DNA from: JBFJKD01 sp041600415
GTDB taxonomy: Bacteria; Pseudomonadota; Gammaproteobacteria; Pseudomonadales; Porticoccaceae
DNA: 64,000 nucleotides
Assembly: GCA_041600415.1 (NCBI GenBank)
Contig: JBFIKF010000001.1
Coordinates: 186,001-250,000 of the forward strand
Direction of reading: 5' to 3'
The notes below the pieces were generated by a model. It made no database searches. It was given only the letters and a program-made list of their open reading frames with translations, and was not told the origin of the DNA. The stretch's first letter is position 1; the number at the start of each line of letters is the position of its first letter. Of the stretch, positions 17,859 to 26,038 are shown piece after piece. The position numbers and the translations under genes were made by a program.

Positions 17859-18544
17859 CATCGGGTCCTGTTTTTCAACCGACGCTCCTGTTGTTTCTCG
17901 AGGAGCTTGCGGAGAATAATAACCGCGTATGGTTTACAGAAAATAAAGTCCGTTACGAAAACGAAGTGCTATTTCCCTGTCTCGATTTTATCGCTGCCAT
18001 GGGCCCGCATCTGCGCAAAATTTCCCCCCGTTTCGAAGCCATTCCCCGACGTATGGGTGGCTCGCTGATGCGGGTGTATCGGGATACGCGTTTTGGCCAC
18101 GACAAAACTCCGTACAAAACCAATGTCGGCATTCAGTTTCGCCACCAGTTGGGTAAAGACGTGCATGCACCGGGATTCTATTTGCACATTCAGCCGCGGG
18201 AAGTATTTGTCGGCGTGGGCAGCTGGCGTCCCGAGCCTGACGCACTGCGCAAAATTCGCGAGCGTATTATGGCTAAACCAAAGTTGTGGCAGCAGGCAGT
18301 GGGTGAGCGCAAGTTTTCCCGCCATTTTGAATTGAGCGGCGATACGTTAATCAGGCCACCCAAAAATGTGGATGCCAACCACCCCCTGATTGTGGATCTC
18401 AAGCGCAAGGACTTTATCGCACTCAAACATCTCGATCAGCAGCGTATTCTGGAGCCGGGTTTTATCGGAGAAGTAACGCGGCTGTTTACGGCGGGGGCGC
18501 CGTTGATGAAATTTTTGTGTGATGCGCTGGCTATAGACTTTTGA
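17855..18544 (+). CDS. DUF2461 family protein (TIGR02453), function unknown
   Basis: The 229-residue protein matches the DUF2461 family by its hallmark segments FLEELAENNNRVWFTENKVRYE near the N-terminus, RVYRDTRFGHDKTPYKTNVGIQFRH in the centre, and GFYLHIQPREVFVGVGSWRPEPDALRKIR. There is no signal peptide or membrane segment. No biochemical function is established for the family to my knowledge. The start codon overlaps the carbonic anhydrase stop (ATGA), suggesting joint expression, but a functional link is not shown. Confidence 0.88.
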   Translation: MTSGPVFQPTLLLFLEELAENNNRVWFTENKVRYENEVLFPCLDFIAAMGPHLRKISPRFEAIPRRMGGSLMRVYRDTRFGHDKTPYKTNVGIQFRHQLGKDVHAPGFYLHIQPREVFVGVGSWRPEPDALRKIRERIMAKPKLWQQAVGERKFSRHFELSGDTLIRPPKNVDANHPLIVDLKRKDFIALKHLDQQRILEPGFIGEVTRLFTAGAPLMKFLCDALAIDF

Positions 18545-18729
18545 TTGACAAACGTTTGCGGTACTGGTGACTGGACGGGGTTGCGCAGCGGCACAAGGCT
18601 TAAAAATAAATATAGCCCATTGACCTTGCCCGAACGGTATGATGCCATTACCTATAGGTAGTGTTTCGATAGCACTGCGCAACAACGCGCGAACTGTGCG
18701 TCGAAAAAAATAATTTTCGAGGTGAAAAT

Positions 18730-19914
18730 ATGTCCATGCCCTATAGAATAGACTTTAGAGACAAGGCCGCCATTGTCGGTATTGGAGAAACGGATTACGT
18801 GCGCGGCGCGAACAAGCCCTCCGCGGAACAGATGCTCGAAGCGACCCGCATGGCCATTGCCGACGCGGGCCTCAAACCCCAGGACATCGACGGCATCGTG
18901 CTGCCGCCGGTTAATATCACCGCCGAGGAAATTGCAGCCAATCTCGGCATCGAAGATATTCGCTACAGCGTTTCGGTAAACATGGGCGGTGCCAGTCCGA
19001 TCACTGCCCTGCAAAGTGCGGCTATGGCCATCGCCGCCGGGGTGGCCAAAAATGTGGTGGTAACCGTCGGCTGGAATGGTTATTCCGCGATGCGCCCCAA
19101 GCCGGGCGTCACCCACCAGGAGACGATTTCCCTGGCGGCCATGGAACGCACCTTAATGAATTACTACATGCCTTACGGCAGCGCTTCGCCGGTGCAGATG
19201 TACGCCTGGATCGCCATGCGACATATGCAAACGTTTGGCATCAGTCACGAAGCCATGGGCGCCGTGGCGGTAGCCAGCCGTAAGCACGCACAATTTAACG
19301 ACAAAGCGATTACCCGGGGTAAGACCCTGAGCATGGAGCAGTATCTGGCATCGCGCTGGATTTCCGAGCCGTTTCGATTGTACGACTGCTGTCTGGAAAC
19401 CGACGGTGCCTGTACGGTGGTGGTGACCAGCGCCGAGCGGGCCAGGGACCTGCCCCATCGCCCGGTATATATCATGGCCGCGGCTGAAGGGCACCCGTAT
19501 CCGGCGGACGACATCGCCAACCGCCCCGATATGTTCCATATTGGTCTTAGCAATTCGGCACCAAAAGCCTTTGCCATGGCGGGAGTGAAACCCGCTGATA
19601 TGGATTTTCTCCAGATTTACGATTGTTTTACCTATGTGGTGTTGCTGCAACTCGAAGCGCTGGGCATGTGTGAGCAGGGCGCGGTGGGAGAATTTGTCAA
19701 AAATGGCCAGATCGAGATCGGCGGTCGCTACCCCATGAATACCCACGGTGGATTACACTCCCAGGCCCACGTATGGGGCCTTAACCACACGGTCGAAGCG
19801 ACTCGACAATTGCGAGGCGATGGCGGTGCTGTGCAGGTCAAAGATGCGGAAATTGGCGTGGTGACCGGTTGGGGTGACTTTGGCGATGGCAGCCTGGCAA
19901 TTTTGAGGAGATAA
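18730..19914 (+). CDS. Thiolase-fold protein lacking the nucleophilic cysteine (SCPx/Ltp2-like)
   Basis: The 394-residue protein has the two-domain thiolase fold: AAIVGIGETDYVRG at the start, GLKPQDIDGIVLPP, and the C-terminal THGGLHSQAHVWGLNH with family histidines near residue 338-350. The position that holds the N-terminal acylation cysteine in true thiolases reads VNMGGASP (residues 83-90) with no Cys. Thiolase-like aldolases such as Ltp2, acting in steroid side-chain breakdown, also lack this residue and work with a DUF35 partner. Here a DUF35 gene follows after 4 bases. Retro-aldol cleavage of an acyl-CoA is therefore the better inference than thiolysis. GAGGTG precedes the ATG. Confidence 0.85.
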   Translation: MSMPYRIDFRDKAAIVGIGETDYVRGANKPSAEQMLEATRMAIADAGLKPQDIDGIVLPPVNITAEEIAANLGIEDIRYSVSVNMGGASPITALQSAAMAIAAGVAKNVVVTVGWNGYSAMRPKPGVTHQETISLAAMERTLMNYYMPYGSASPVQMYAWIAMRHMQTFGISHEAMGAVAVASRKHAQFNDKAITRGKTLSMEQYLASRWISEPFRLYDCCLETDGACTVVVTSAERARDLPHRPVYIMAAAEGHPYPADDIANRPDMFHIGLSNSAPKAFAMAGVKPADMDFLQIYDCFTYVVLLQLEALGMCEQGAVGEFVKNGQIEIGGRYPMNTHGGLHSQAHVWGLNHTVEATRQLRGDGGAVQVKDAEIGVVTGWGDFGDGSLAILRR

Positions 19915-19918
19915 TTCC

Positions 19919-20371
19919 ATGAGTGACGCGCAATTTATTCCCAACCCCCCGCCCATGCCCAACCACTACCTGGATAAAGAGTTCTGGGCGCACTGCGCTA
20001 ACAATATATTGTGCTTTCAGTGCTGTGTGGACTGCGAGACCTGGCGGCACATACCACGTTTTATGTGTGCCAAATGTGGATCGCCTAACTGGGGTTGGCG
20101 GCAATCGTCAGGGCGTGGGGAGATATACTCCTGGACCGTGGCCCATATGCCCATGTCGCCGGAGTTTGACACCCTTTTTCCCTACGCCGTGCTGGTGGTG
20201 GAAATGGAGGAAGGGGTGCGCATCACTGCGGGATTGCGCGACCTGGATTTTAAGGATCTAAAAATTGGCTTACCGGTAGAAGTGGTCTTTGAACCGCTTA
20301 AGGACGGTGCGGTGCTGCCATTTTTCCGGCCGCGGAGTGAGCAGCAACCCTGCTCCACTGGTCGTCAGTAG
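19919..20371 (+). CDS. DUF35 zinc-ribbon/OB-fold acyl-CoA-associated protein
   Basis: The 150-residue protein has an N-terminal helix, a rubredoxin-like zinc ribbon with Cys36-X2-Cys39 and Cys50-X2-Cys53 (plus Cys32 and Cys35 close by), and a C-terminal OB fold. This is the DUF35/ChsH2-C-terminal architecture. Such proteins bind acyl-CoA and form obligate complexes with thiolase-fold partners. Its start is 4 bases after the thiolase-like gene's stop, which strongly supports a complex. The exact substrate is unknown. Confidence 0.9.
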   Translation: MSDAQFIPNPPPMPNHYLDKEFWAHCANNILCFQCCVDCETWRHIPRFMCAKCGSPNWGWRQSSGRGEIYSWTVAHMPMSPEFDTLFPYAVLVVEMEEGVRITAGLRDLDFKDLKIGLPVEVVFEPLKDGAVLPFFRPRSEQQPCSTGRQ

Positions 20372-20391
20372 TAGTGAACAAGGTTTGACTG

Positions 20392-21249
20392 CTACGCTGG
20401 TTTTTGTGCGCTAACAATCATACTTGCCGAGTCCATAATTACGCCGCGATCAACCGTAAATTTTTCGAACAACGCCAGCATATCCCGGGCGATCAACGCC
20501 CTGGTTGGCTCATCTGGATCGGTTTGCCTGATTGCTCCGCCGGAGGGGCTTAGCCGCAGTAAAAATTCCAGCGCCTGTTGTGGATTATCCCCGAGCACAA
20601 ACGGTTTTCGCAGCTCTGTGGTGGTCGTTCCGGTAAAGCCTGCCGCGCTGAGAATAGTCTGCACGCGGTCCTTGTCGCTCAATGAAAATGGGCCAGGTTC
20701 CCCGGGCGCAGAGGGTGGTGGTAGCGGAATATGTTGCGCAACTACGGCCAATGGCTGACGGACCCATTCGTTGTCCTGGGCAGATTGCCAGCAAATAAAT
20801 ACGAGCTGTCCGCCCGGTTTCAAGGCGCGCCACAAATTAGTGAACGCCGCGATCGGATCATCAAAAAACATAACCCCAAAGCGCGAAAAAACCACGTCGT
20901 AACGGTTCGCCTCAAAGGGGTAAACCTGTGCATCCGCGGCAGTAAACGTCACGTTATTCAGGTTCGCAGTCCGAGCATTTGCCGCGGCCCGCTGCAATAA
21001 GGGGTGTGAAATATCTACGCTGTGCACCGCGCCCGCGGCGCCGACCAGTTGCGCCATGCTAATCGAACTGCCGCCGCAGCCGCAGCCCACATCGAGTACC
21101 TGGTCATCGGACTGGATTTTCGCGGCGGCAATGGCCGCGTTGCCCAACGGGGATAAACTGGCTTCCAGCCGATCTTCGAAGCTCATCCAGCTGTGGCCAC
21201 CGTCCCCGTTCCAGAACTCGTTCATCGCCGCATTGTTGGTGTCAGTCAT
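20392..21249 (-). CDS. Class I SAM-dependent methyltransferase
   Basis: The 285-residue protein carries SAM-binding motif I as VLDVGCGCGGSS (residues 51-62), a following acidic motif VHSVDISHPLL and motif IV-like YDVVFSRFGVMFFDD. This is the methyltransferase type 11/25 pattern seen in UbiE-like enzymes. I set the start at 21249, with GGAGG 6 bases upstream, rather than 17 codons earlier at an in-frame start without such a site. The substrate cannot be assigned. It ends 20 bases from the DUF35 gene, tail to tail. Confidence 0.85.
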   Translation of the reverse strand: MTDTNNAAMNEFWNGDGGHSWMSFEDRLEASLSPLGNAAIAAAKIQSDDQVLDVGCGCGGSSISMAQLVGAAGAVHSVDISHPLLQRAAANARTANLNNVTFTAADAQVYPFEANRYDVVFSRFGVMFFDDPIAAFTNLWRALKPGGQLVFICWQSAQDNEWVRQPLAVVAQHIPLPPPSAPGEPGPFSLSDKDRVQTILSAAGFTGTTTTELRKPFVLGDNPQQALEFLLRLSPSGGAIRQTDPDEPTRALIARDMLALFEKFTVDRGVIMDSASMIVSAQKPA

Positions 21250-21318
21250 ATGTACCTCCGATGGCGTTGAATAAATGGCTTGCGGATGATAGTTCCCCAC
21301 AGTTTTTCCGGGGAGTGT

Positions 21319-22872
21319 TTACTGGGGTTTCGCTGCAATGACTCTGGCCCGATAGCGATTCGCGGCGCCGCTGTCATTAAAGGGGCCGATGCCGGTGCGA
21401 ATGGTCGCCTGCTGGCCGGCGGCGAGGGTTCGCGGGCCCCTCAACTGGGCAGAACTGCCGGCCATAAAAGCGTTGAGCATTTCCGTCAATTCCACGGTAA
21501 TGCCGGTGACCGTCACGGCGCTGTTATTGCGGATCGCTACATACAGGTAGCCGTCATTGTTCACAAACACCTGACTGGCAATGTATTTGTGGGGTGCACT
21601 CGCCATTTCCAGGATGGCGAGTTTGCCCTGCGCCTGTTTGCCCACCTCGCCCTTGTCCTGGGCCGCCTGCTGATAGTACGCAATGGCCTGTTGCTTGTTT
21701 CCCGAAGCGGCGGCTATATCTCCCAGATAAAGGCTCGCGATCGGAGTGGGCAGCAAGGCATAGCTGCGTTCGAGATCGGTGCGGGCACTGGGTTGTTTGC
21801 CATTTTCATGGCGCGCGATACCACGGGCGAGGTGATGACTGAAATAGTCGGGGTTTTTCTGAATGGCCGTGCTGAAGTCGCGATCGGCATTAGCGGTGTT
21901 TTCCAGCATGCGCCAGGCATGTCCGCGCAATTCGTAAAATTGACCTTCCCGCGGCTGCAGCTGAATAGCTTTATCGAGGTGGATTAGGGCTGTTTTGGCG
22001 TCTTTGTTTTTCAGCGCTTTGAGAGCTTTCTCCTGAGTGTCGTAGGCGGCTTGATCCCTGGTGATACGGGAAATTTTTTGCTGATAGCGATCGCGATTAG
22101 TGGCGCCCCCAGGCGGGTAACTCTGCGCTTTTACTTGGTTGGCGGAAACGCGCTCGGCGGAAGGGGGGTGACTGGCGAACAGCCCGCTGAGGAAGTCCTG
22201 TTGACGACCTTCGGAGAGTTTTACAAAGGTCTGTTGTAATTTAACCGCCCCCTGGGGGTCGTAGCCGGCGCGCACCATATACTCCATGCCGTACGCATCG
22301 GATTCCAGTTCGGCGCCGCGGCCGTATTGCGCCATCCAGGCGGCAGCACCCATCTGGCCCGCCATGCCGCCGAGTTGCCCAAAACCACTTTGCTGGGAGG
22401 CGAGACCCACCGCTGCGGCACCCAGGCCAATCAGGGTGCCGCGGGACATCTGCGCAGCACTGTGGCGCGCGGCAGCATGCACGATTTCGTGTGCGAGCAC
22501 GGCGGCCAGTTGGGATTCGTCCTCCAGGTGCCTCAACAGACCGCGGTTAATGGCAATTTTACCTCCGGGCAGCGCCCAGGCGTTGGGTACGGGATTGTTG
22601 AGGACAACAAATTCGTAGGGCAGATCATTGCGGTCGCTAACAGCGGCCAATTTTCGGCCGATTTCGGCGACGTAAACCTGCACCTCGGGATCGAGATAAT
22701 AACGTCCGCCCTGTGCTTGCTGGGACGGGGCGTAATGCTGGCTGCCAATGGCGACCTCCTGTTCGCCGGACACCAGGGAAAATTCCTGTTTGCCCGTCAC
22801 CGGGTTGACCGCGCAGCCAAAGGTGGCGGCCAGTACCGCAGCAATGCTCAGGCAACGCACAATCATTGACAC
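21319..22872 (-). CDS. BepA-like M48 metalloprotease with TPR domain
   Basis: This is a periplasmic zinc protease/chaperone resembling BepA, which helps assemble or degrade outer-membrane proteins such as LptD. The 517-residue protein has a hydrophobic N-terminus (1-20), zinc motif HEIVH at 128-132 with third ligand Glu190 in ELESDAYG, and TPR-like repeats from about 270 to 400. A C-terminal domain of about 100 residues goes beyond typical BepA. Cys20 could be lipidated, but the preceding TFG is a poor lipobox. The GTG at 22872 is favoured because AAGGAG is 7 bases before it; an ATG two codons later is too far from the site. Confidence 0.88.
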   Translation of the reverse strand: MSMIVRCLSIAAVLAATFGCAVNPVTGKQEFSLVSGEQEVAIGSQHYAPSQQAQGGRYYLDPEVQVYVAEIGRKLAAVSDRNDLPYEFVVLNNPVPNAWALPGGKIAINRGLLRHLEDESQLAAVLAHEIVHAAARHSAAQMSRGTLIGLGAAAVGLASQQSGFGQLGGMAGQMGAAAWMAQYGRGAELESDAYGMEYMVRAGYDPQGAVKLQQTFVKLSEGRQQDFLSGLFASHPPSAERVSANQVKAQSYPPGGATNRDRYQQKISRITRDQAAYDTQEKALKALKNKDAKTALIHLDKAIQLQPREGQFYELRGHAWRMLENTANADRDFSTAIQKNPDYFSHHLARGIARHENGKQPSARTDLERSYALLPTPIASLYLGDIAAASGNKQQAIAYYQQAAQDKGEVGKQAQGKLAILEMASAPHKYIASQVFVNNDGYLYVAIRNNSAVTVTGITVELTEMLNAFMAGSSAQLRGPRTLAAGQQATIRTGIGPFNDSGAANRYRARVIAAKPQ

Positions 22873-22960
22873 GGGAAACTCCTTTGGTTCGCAAACTGGA
22901 TTTGATCGTTATAATGACACAATACGCCTAAAACGGTTCCACGTGCCGACGGATACCTTC

Positions 22961-23740
22961 ATGCTAGTAGTAATTTCACCCGCAAAAACTTTGGATTACG
23001 AGACGCCCCTGGGCACCACCACCCATACGATACCGGCGTTTCTCGACGATGCCGAGACACTGATTAATGAACTACGAGCACTTTCGCCCCTCCAGGTAGC
23101 GGAGCTGATGGGTATCAGCCCCCAGTTGGGGGACCTGAATTTCGGACGTTTTCTCAACTGGCAACGTCCCTTCGATCTCGACAATGCCCGGCCGGCGGTG
23201 CTGGCGTTTAGGGGCGATGTGTACCAGGGCCTGCACGCCGAGTCTCTGAATCAAAAGGATTTGCGGTGGGCGCAAAACCATTTGCGCATTCTGTCCGGCC
23301 TCTATGGATTGCTACGCCCGCTGGATCTTATGCAACCCTATCGACTGGAAATGGGTACGCGCTTTCCCAACAGTCGTGGGGCCAACCTGTATCAGTTCTG
23401 GGGGGATAAAATAACCGAGGGCTTAAACGTTGCGTTGCAACGACAGCGACAACCGGTGTTAGTGAATCTGGCGTCCAACGAATACTTCCGGGCGGTGCGC
23501 GTCGACCGGCTCGCTGCAGACGTTATTACGCCGGTATTCAAGGACTGGAAAGGCGGGAAGTATAAGGTCGTGAGTTTCTACGCCAAAAGAGCCCGCGGCC
23601 TGATGAGCGCTTACATTATTAAAAATCGTGTTGAACAGGTGGACGCCATCAAGCATTTTGATGGGGACGGCTATGCGTACAAAGCGGCGCTGTCGTCGGC
23701 GCGGGAATGGGTATTTGTGCGTAAGCTGGCGAGTGCGTAA
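22961..23740 (+). CDS. yaaA: Peroxide stress protein YaaA (DUF328)
   Basis: YaaA lowers intracellular free iron under hydrogen peroxide stress and belongs to a fold that binds DNA. The 259-residue protein begins MLVVISPAKTLDYETP, contains LNFGRFLNWQRPFDLDNARPAVLAFRGDVYQGL, and ends with the conserved FYAKRARGLMSAYIIKNRV region, all diagnostic. The ATG at 22961 was chosen because it aligns with the family start; upstream in-frame codons run into the M48 leader. No strong ribosome-binding site is visible. The gene diverges from the M48 protease gene. Confidence 0.92.
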   Translation: MLVVISPAKTLDYETPLGTTTHTIPAFLDDAETLINELRALSPLQVAELMGISPQLGDLNFGRFLNWQRPFDLDNARPAVLAFRGDVYQGLHAESLNQKDLRWAQNHLRILSGLYGLLRPLDLMQPYRLEMGTRFPNSRGANLYQFWGDKITEGLNVALQRQRQPVLVNLASNEYFRAVRVDRLAADVITPVFKDWKGGKYKVVSFYAKRARGLMSAYIIKNRVEQVDAIKHFDGDGYAYKAALSSAREWVFVRKLASA

Positions 23741-23745
23741 TCCCG

Positions 23746-24357
23746 GTGGAAAAACCCTTTTCCCAGGCTTGCGAAAACAATAAGGCACCGATTCTGGCAG
23801 TGCTGCAGCGGGTGTTCGCGCCCTGCCGCAACATTCTCGAAATTGGCAGCGGTACGGGTCAGCACGCCGTCTGGTTTGCGCCGCGCCTTACACACCTGCA
23901 CTGGCAAACCAGTGATCTGGCGGAAAATCACCCGGGCATCAATGCCTGGATTGACGAGCATCCGGCCAGCAACCTGGCGCGGCCCATTGTGCTCAATGTG
24001 GTGAGTGGTTCCTGGCCAGTAGCGATGGACGGGGTATTTAGTGCCAACACCTGCCATATCATGTCGTGGCCAACCGTGGTCAAAATGTTCGATGGTTTGG
24101 GGCGACATCTGCCCCGGGACGGCATGGTTGCGATTTATGGGCCGTTTAATTACCGCGGCGAATTTACGTCGGCCAGCAATGCGCAGTTTGACCAGTGGCT
24201 GAGGTTGCGGGCGCCCCACCAGGGAATCCGCGATATCGCGGCCATACAGCGTCTGGCGCACCTGGCGGGTCTGGAGCCGCTGGAAGACAATCCGATGCCG
24301 GCCAATAATCGCCTGCTGGTGTGGCGCAAATCTGCCGAGTACCAGCCTAGCGATTGA
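23746..24357 (+). CDS. DUF938 SAM-dependent methyltransferase
   Basis: The 203-residue protein matches DUF938: KPFSQACENNKAPILAVLQRVF at the start, the SAM motif ILEIGSGTGQHAVWFA (residues 29-44), and YGPFNYRGEFTSASNAQFDQWLR. It starts with GTG only 5 bases after yaaA, so the two are likely co-transcribed. Its last 11 bases overlap the convergent YSC84-family gene. The methyl acceptor is not known for the family. Confidence 0.88.
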   Translation: MEKPFSQACENNKAPILAVLQRVFAPCRNILEIGSGTGQHAVWFAPRLTHLHWQTSDLAENHPGINAWIDEHPASNLARPIVLNVVSGSWPVAMDGVFSANTCHIMSWPTVVKMFDGLGRHLPRDGMVAIYGPFNYRGEFTSASNAQFDQWLRLRAPHQGIRDIAAIQRLAHLAGLEPLEDNPMPANNRLLVWRKSAEYQPSD

Positions 24358-24877
24358 TCGGGGTTATCTTCGCGCCCTCGAGGGTTAGATTAAACATCAG
24401 CCCTTCGTTGGAAAAAATAAATCCCACGATAGGTTGTTTGGCGGTTTCAGTATCAATTTTGTCGCCCGCGCCCAGGGTCGCGATGGCCACACTACCGTCA
24501 ACGCCCGCCTGCCAGCCCTTACTATTGCGAAATGTGGCGAGGGCTGAGTCGGTCATAAACAGGATAATCTGCGATTTGCGTTGCGCCCCTACCTGTAACC
24601 CAAAGGAACCGGCGGCGATACTGTAATACCCCTGGGTGTAGCCGTTGATCAGCAATGCGCCTTCGCCGTATTCCCCGCCGATCACAAAACCGGCTTTGTA
24701 AACCTTGGGAAACACCAGGATGCCTTTGGCGCCGGCGGCAAGTTTGGCGCCAGCCGGGGTGTGCGCGCGAAACTTGGCCAGGGCTTCCTGGACGTAAGCG
24801 TCAATTTCATCGCTGGCGGACATGGCGGGTGGTACGAATAAAAACAGCAGTACGACAATCAAAGCCCGGGTACGCAT
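24347..24877 (-). CDS. YSC84/SYLF-domain lipid-binding protein, exported
   Basis: The 176-residue protein has a signal peptide (residues 1-20, cleavage after MSA) followed by a SYLF/YSC84 domain: AKGILVFPKVYKAGFVIGGEYGEGALL, the aromatic GYYSIAAGSFGLQVGAQ core, and a C-terminal NEGLMFNLTLEGAKITPI. The eukaryotic domain binds phosphoinositides; the bacterial exported proteins are presumed lipid-binding but poorly studied. It overlaps the convergent DUF938 gene by 11 bases. Confidence 0.87.
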   Translation of the reverse strand: MRTRALIVVLLFLFVPPAMSASDEIDAYVQEALAKFRAHTPAGAKLAAGAKGILVFPKVYKAGFVIGGEYGEGALLINGYTQGYYSIAAGSFGLQVGAQRKSQIILFMTDSALATFRNSKGWQAGVDGSVAIATLGAGDKIDTETAKQPIVGFIFSNEGLMFNLTLEGAKITPINR

Positions 24878-24934
24878 CGTGCGACCTCCAAGATTAGTAA
24901 TGGCTATTTCAAACAGGGAGTCTAACAGAGTTTT

Positions 24935-26017
24935 TCAAGGGTCTACATGCGCTTTACGGTAGGGCAAGGCGGCGCGGGCGCGGGCAATGTAGGCGCTAAT
25001 ATCGGCTTGCTCGCGCTGCAAAAAGCGGGCGATGGCAGTGCGAAATTCTGGGTGGCGAATCCAGTGCAGGGACAGGGTTTCCACCGGTTCGAAGCCGCGC
25101 AGAATTTTATGTTCTCCCTGGGCGCCAGCGTCAAATTTTTGCAAACCCTGACGAATTGCATACTCGATGCCCTGGTAGTAACAAAGTTCGAAATGCAGGC
25201 AATCGTATTCACGGATGCAACCCCAGTAGCGACCGTACAGAGTGTTATCCCCGCTAAAAAACAGGGCGCAGGCCACCGGGCTGTTTGCATCGTAAGCCAC
25301 GGCCATGGCCACCTGGGGTGCCAGGGTGGTGCCGATCCGCGTAAAAAACTCCCGCGTCAGGTAGCCCCCGTTGCCGCTGCGTTTTAAATAGGTGCGCTGA
25401 TAAAGGCCAAAGAAAAAATCCCATAATACTGGGCTGATTTGTTCCCCGGGCAGCATCTCAATGCGCAATTTCTGATCAGTCACCCGCTGTCGCTCGCGGC
25501 GCACGGTCTTGCGTTTGCGCGCGATAAAACGCGAGAGGAAGTCGTCAAAGCTGGTGTAGTCGCGATTTAACCAGTGATACTGCGCACCACTGCGCTGCAA
25601 CAGATCAGGGCGGGCAAACGCGGAGGCGGTAGTGCGGTCGGGAAACAACAGATGCCAGCTGCTGGCGTCAGTTTCTTCTGCCAGCGCTATGCTGCGCTGC
25701 GCGAGCTCCCCCGCCGCGGATTCCAGTGAGAGGTTTCCCGTTAGTCGTACCCTGGGGCCGGTAGCCGGGGAAAACGGCACCGCCGTGACCAGCTTAGGGT
25801 AATAGTTGAGACCGTTGCGCTGGTAGGCGTCTGCCCAGCTCCAGTCAAAAACATACTCACCCCAGGAGTGATTTTTTAAATACAGAGGCATAAATGCCTC
25901 GTCCCCCGCGACTTTCAGGGTAAGGTGACGGGGCTCCCACCCTGTGCCGGGCCCGACGCTGCCACTGTCTTCGAGAGCCATCAAAAAGGCGGGCTCCAGG
26001 AAGGGGTAATTATTCAT
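24935..26017 (-). CDS. DUF482 GNAT-fold N-acyltransferase-like protein
   Basis: The 360-residue protein matches COG3146/DUF482, a family of double-GNAT (FemAB-like) proteins often labelled peptidoglycan-related. Hallmarks are HSWGEYVFDWSWADAYQRNGLNYYPKLVTAVPFSP near residue 50-85, then LSRFIARKRKTVRRERQ, and GRYWGCIREYDCLHFELCYYQGIEYAI with FDAGAQGEHKILRGFEPV near the C-terminus. No signal peptide is present. Substrate and acyl donor are unproven. It lies 21 bases after phoR on the same strand and could be read from the pho transcript, though no clear ribosome-binding site precedes its ATG. Confidence 0.85.
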   Translation of the reverse strand: MNNYPFLEPAFLMALEDSGSVGPGTGWEPRHLTLKVAGDEAFMPLYLKNHSWGEYVFDWSWADAYQRNGLNYYPKLVTAVPFSPATGPRVRLTGNLSLESAAGELAQRSIALAEETDASSWHLLFPDRTTASAFARPDLLQRSGAQYHWLNRDYTSFDDFLSRFIARKRKTVRRERQRVTDQKLRIEMLPGEQISPVLWDFFFGLYQRTYLKRSGNGGYLTREFFTRIGTTLAPQVAMAVAYDANSPVACALFFSGDNTLYGRYWGCIREYDCLHFELCYYQGIEYAIRQGLQKFDAGAQGEHKILRGFEPVETLSLHWIRHPEFRTAIARFLQREQADISAYIARARAALPYRKAHVDP

Positions 26018-26038
26018 TGGGAGGACATTATCAGGTGG

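Noticed and set aside
22935..22945. Possible third parS site (GGTTCCACGTG)
   Set aside because: Only one half matches; the right arm (CCGAC) breaks the palindrome.
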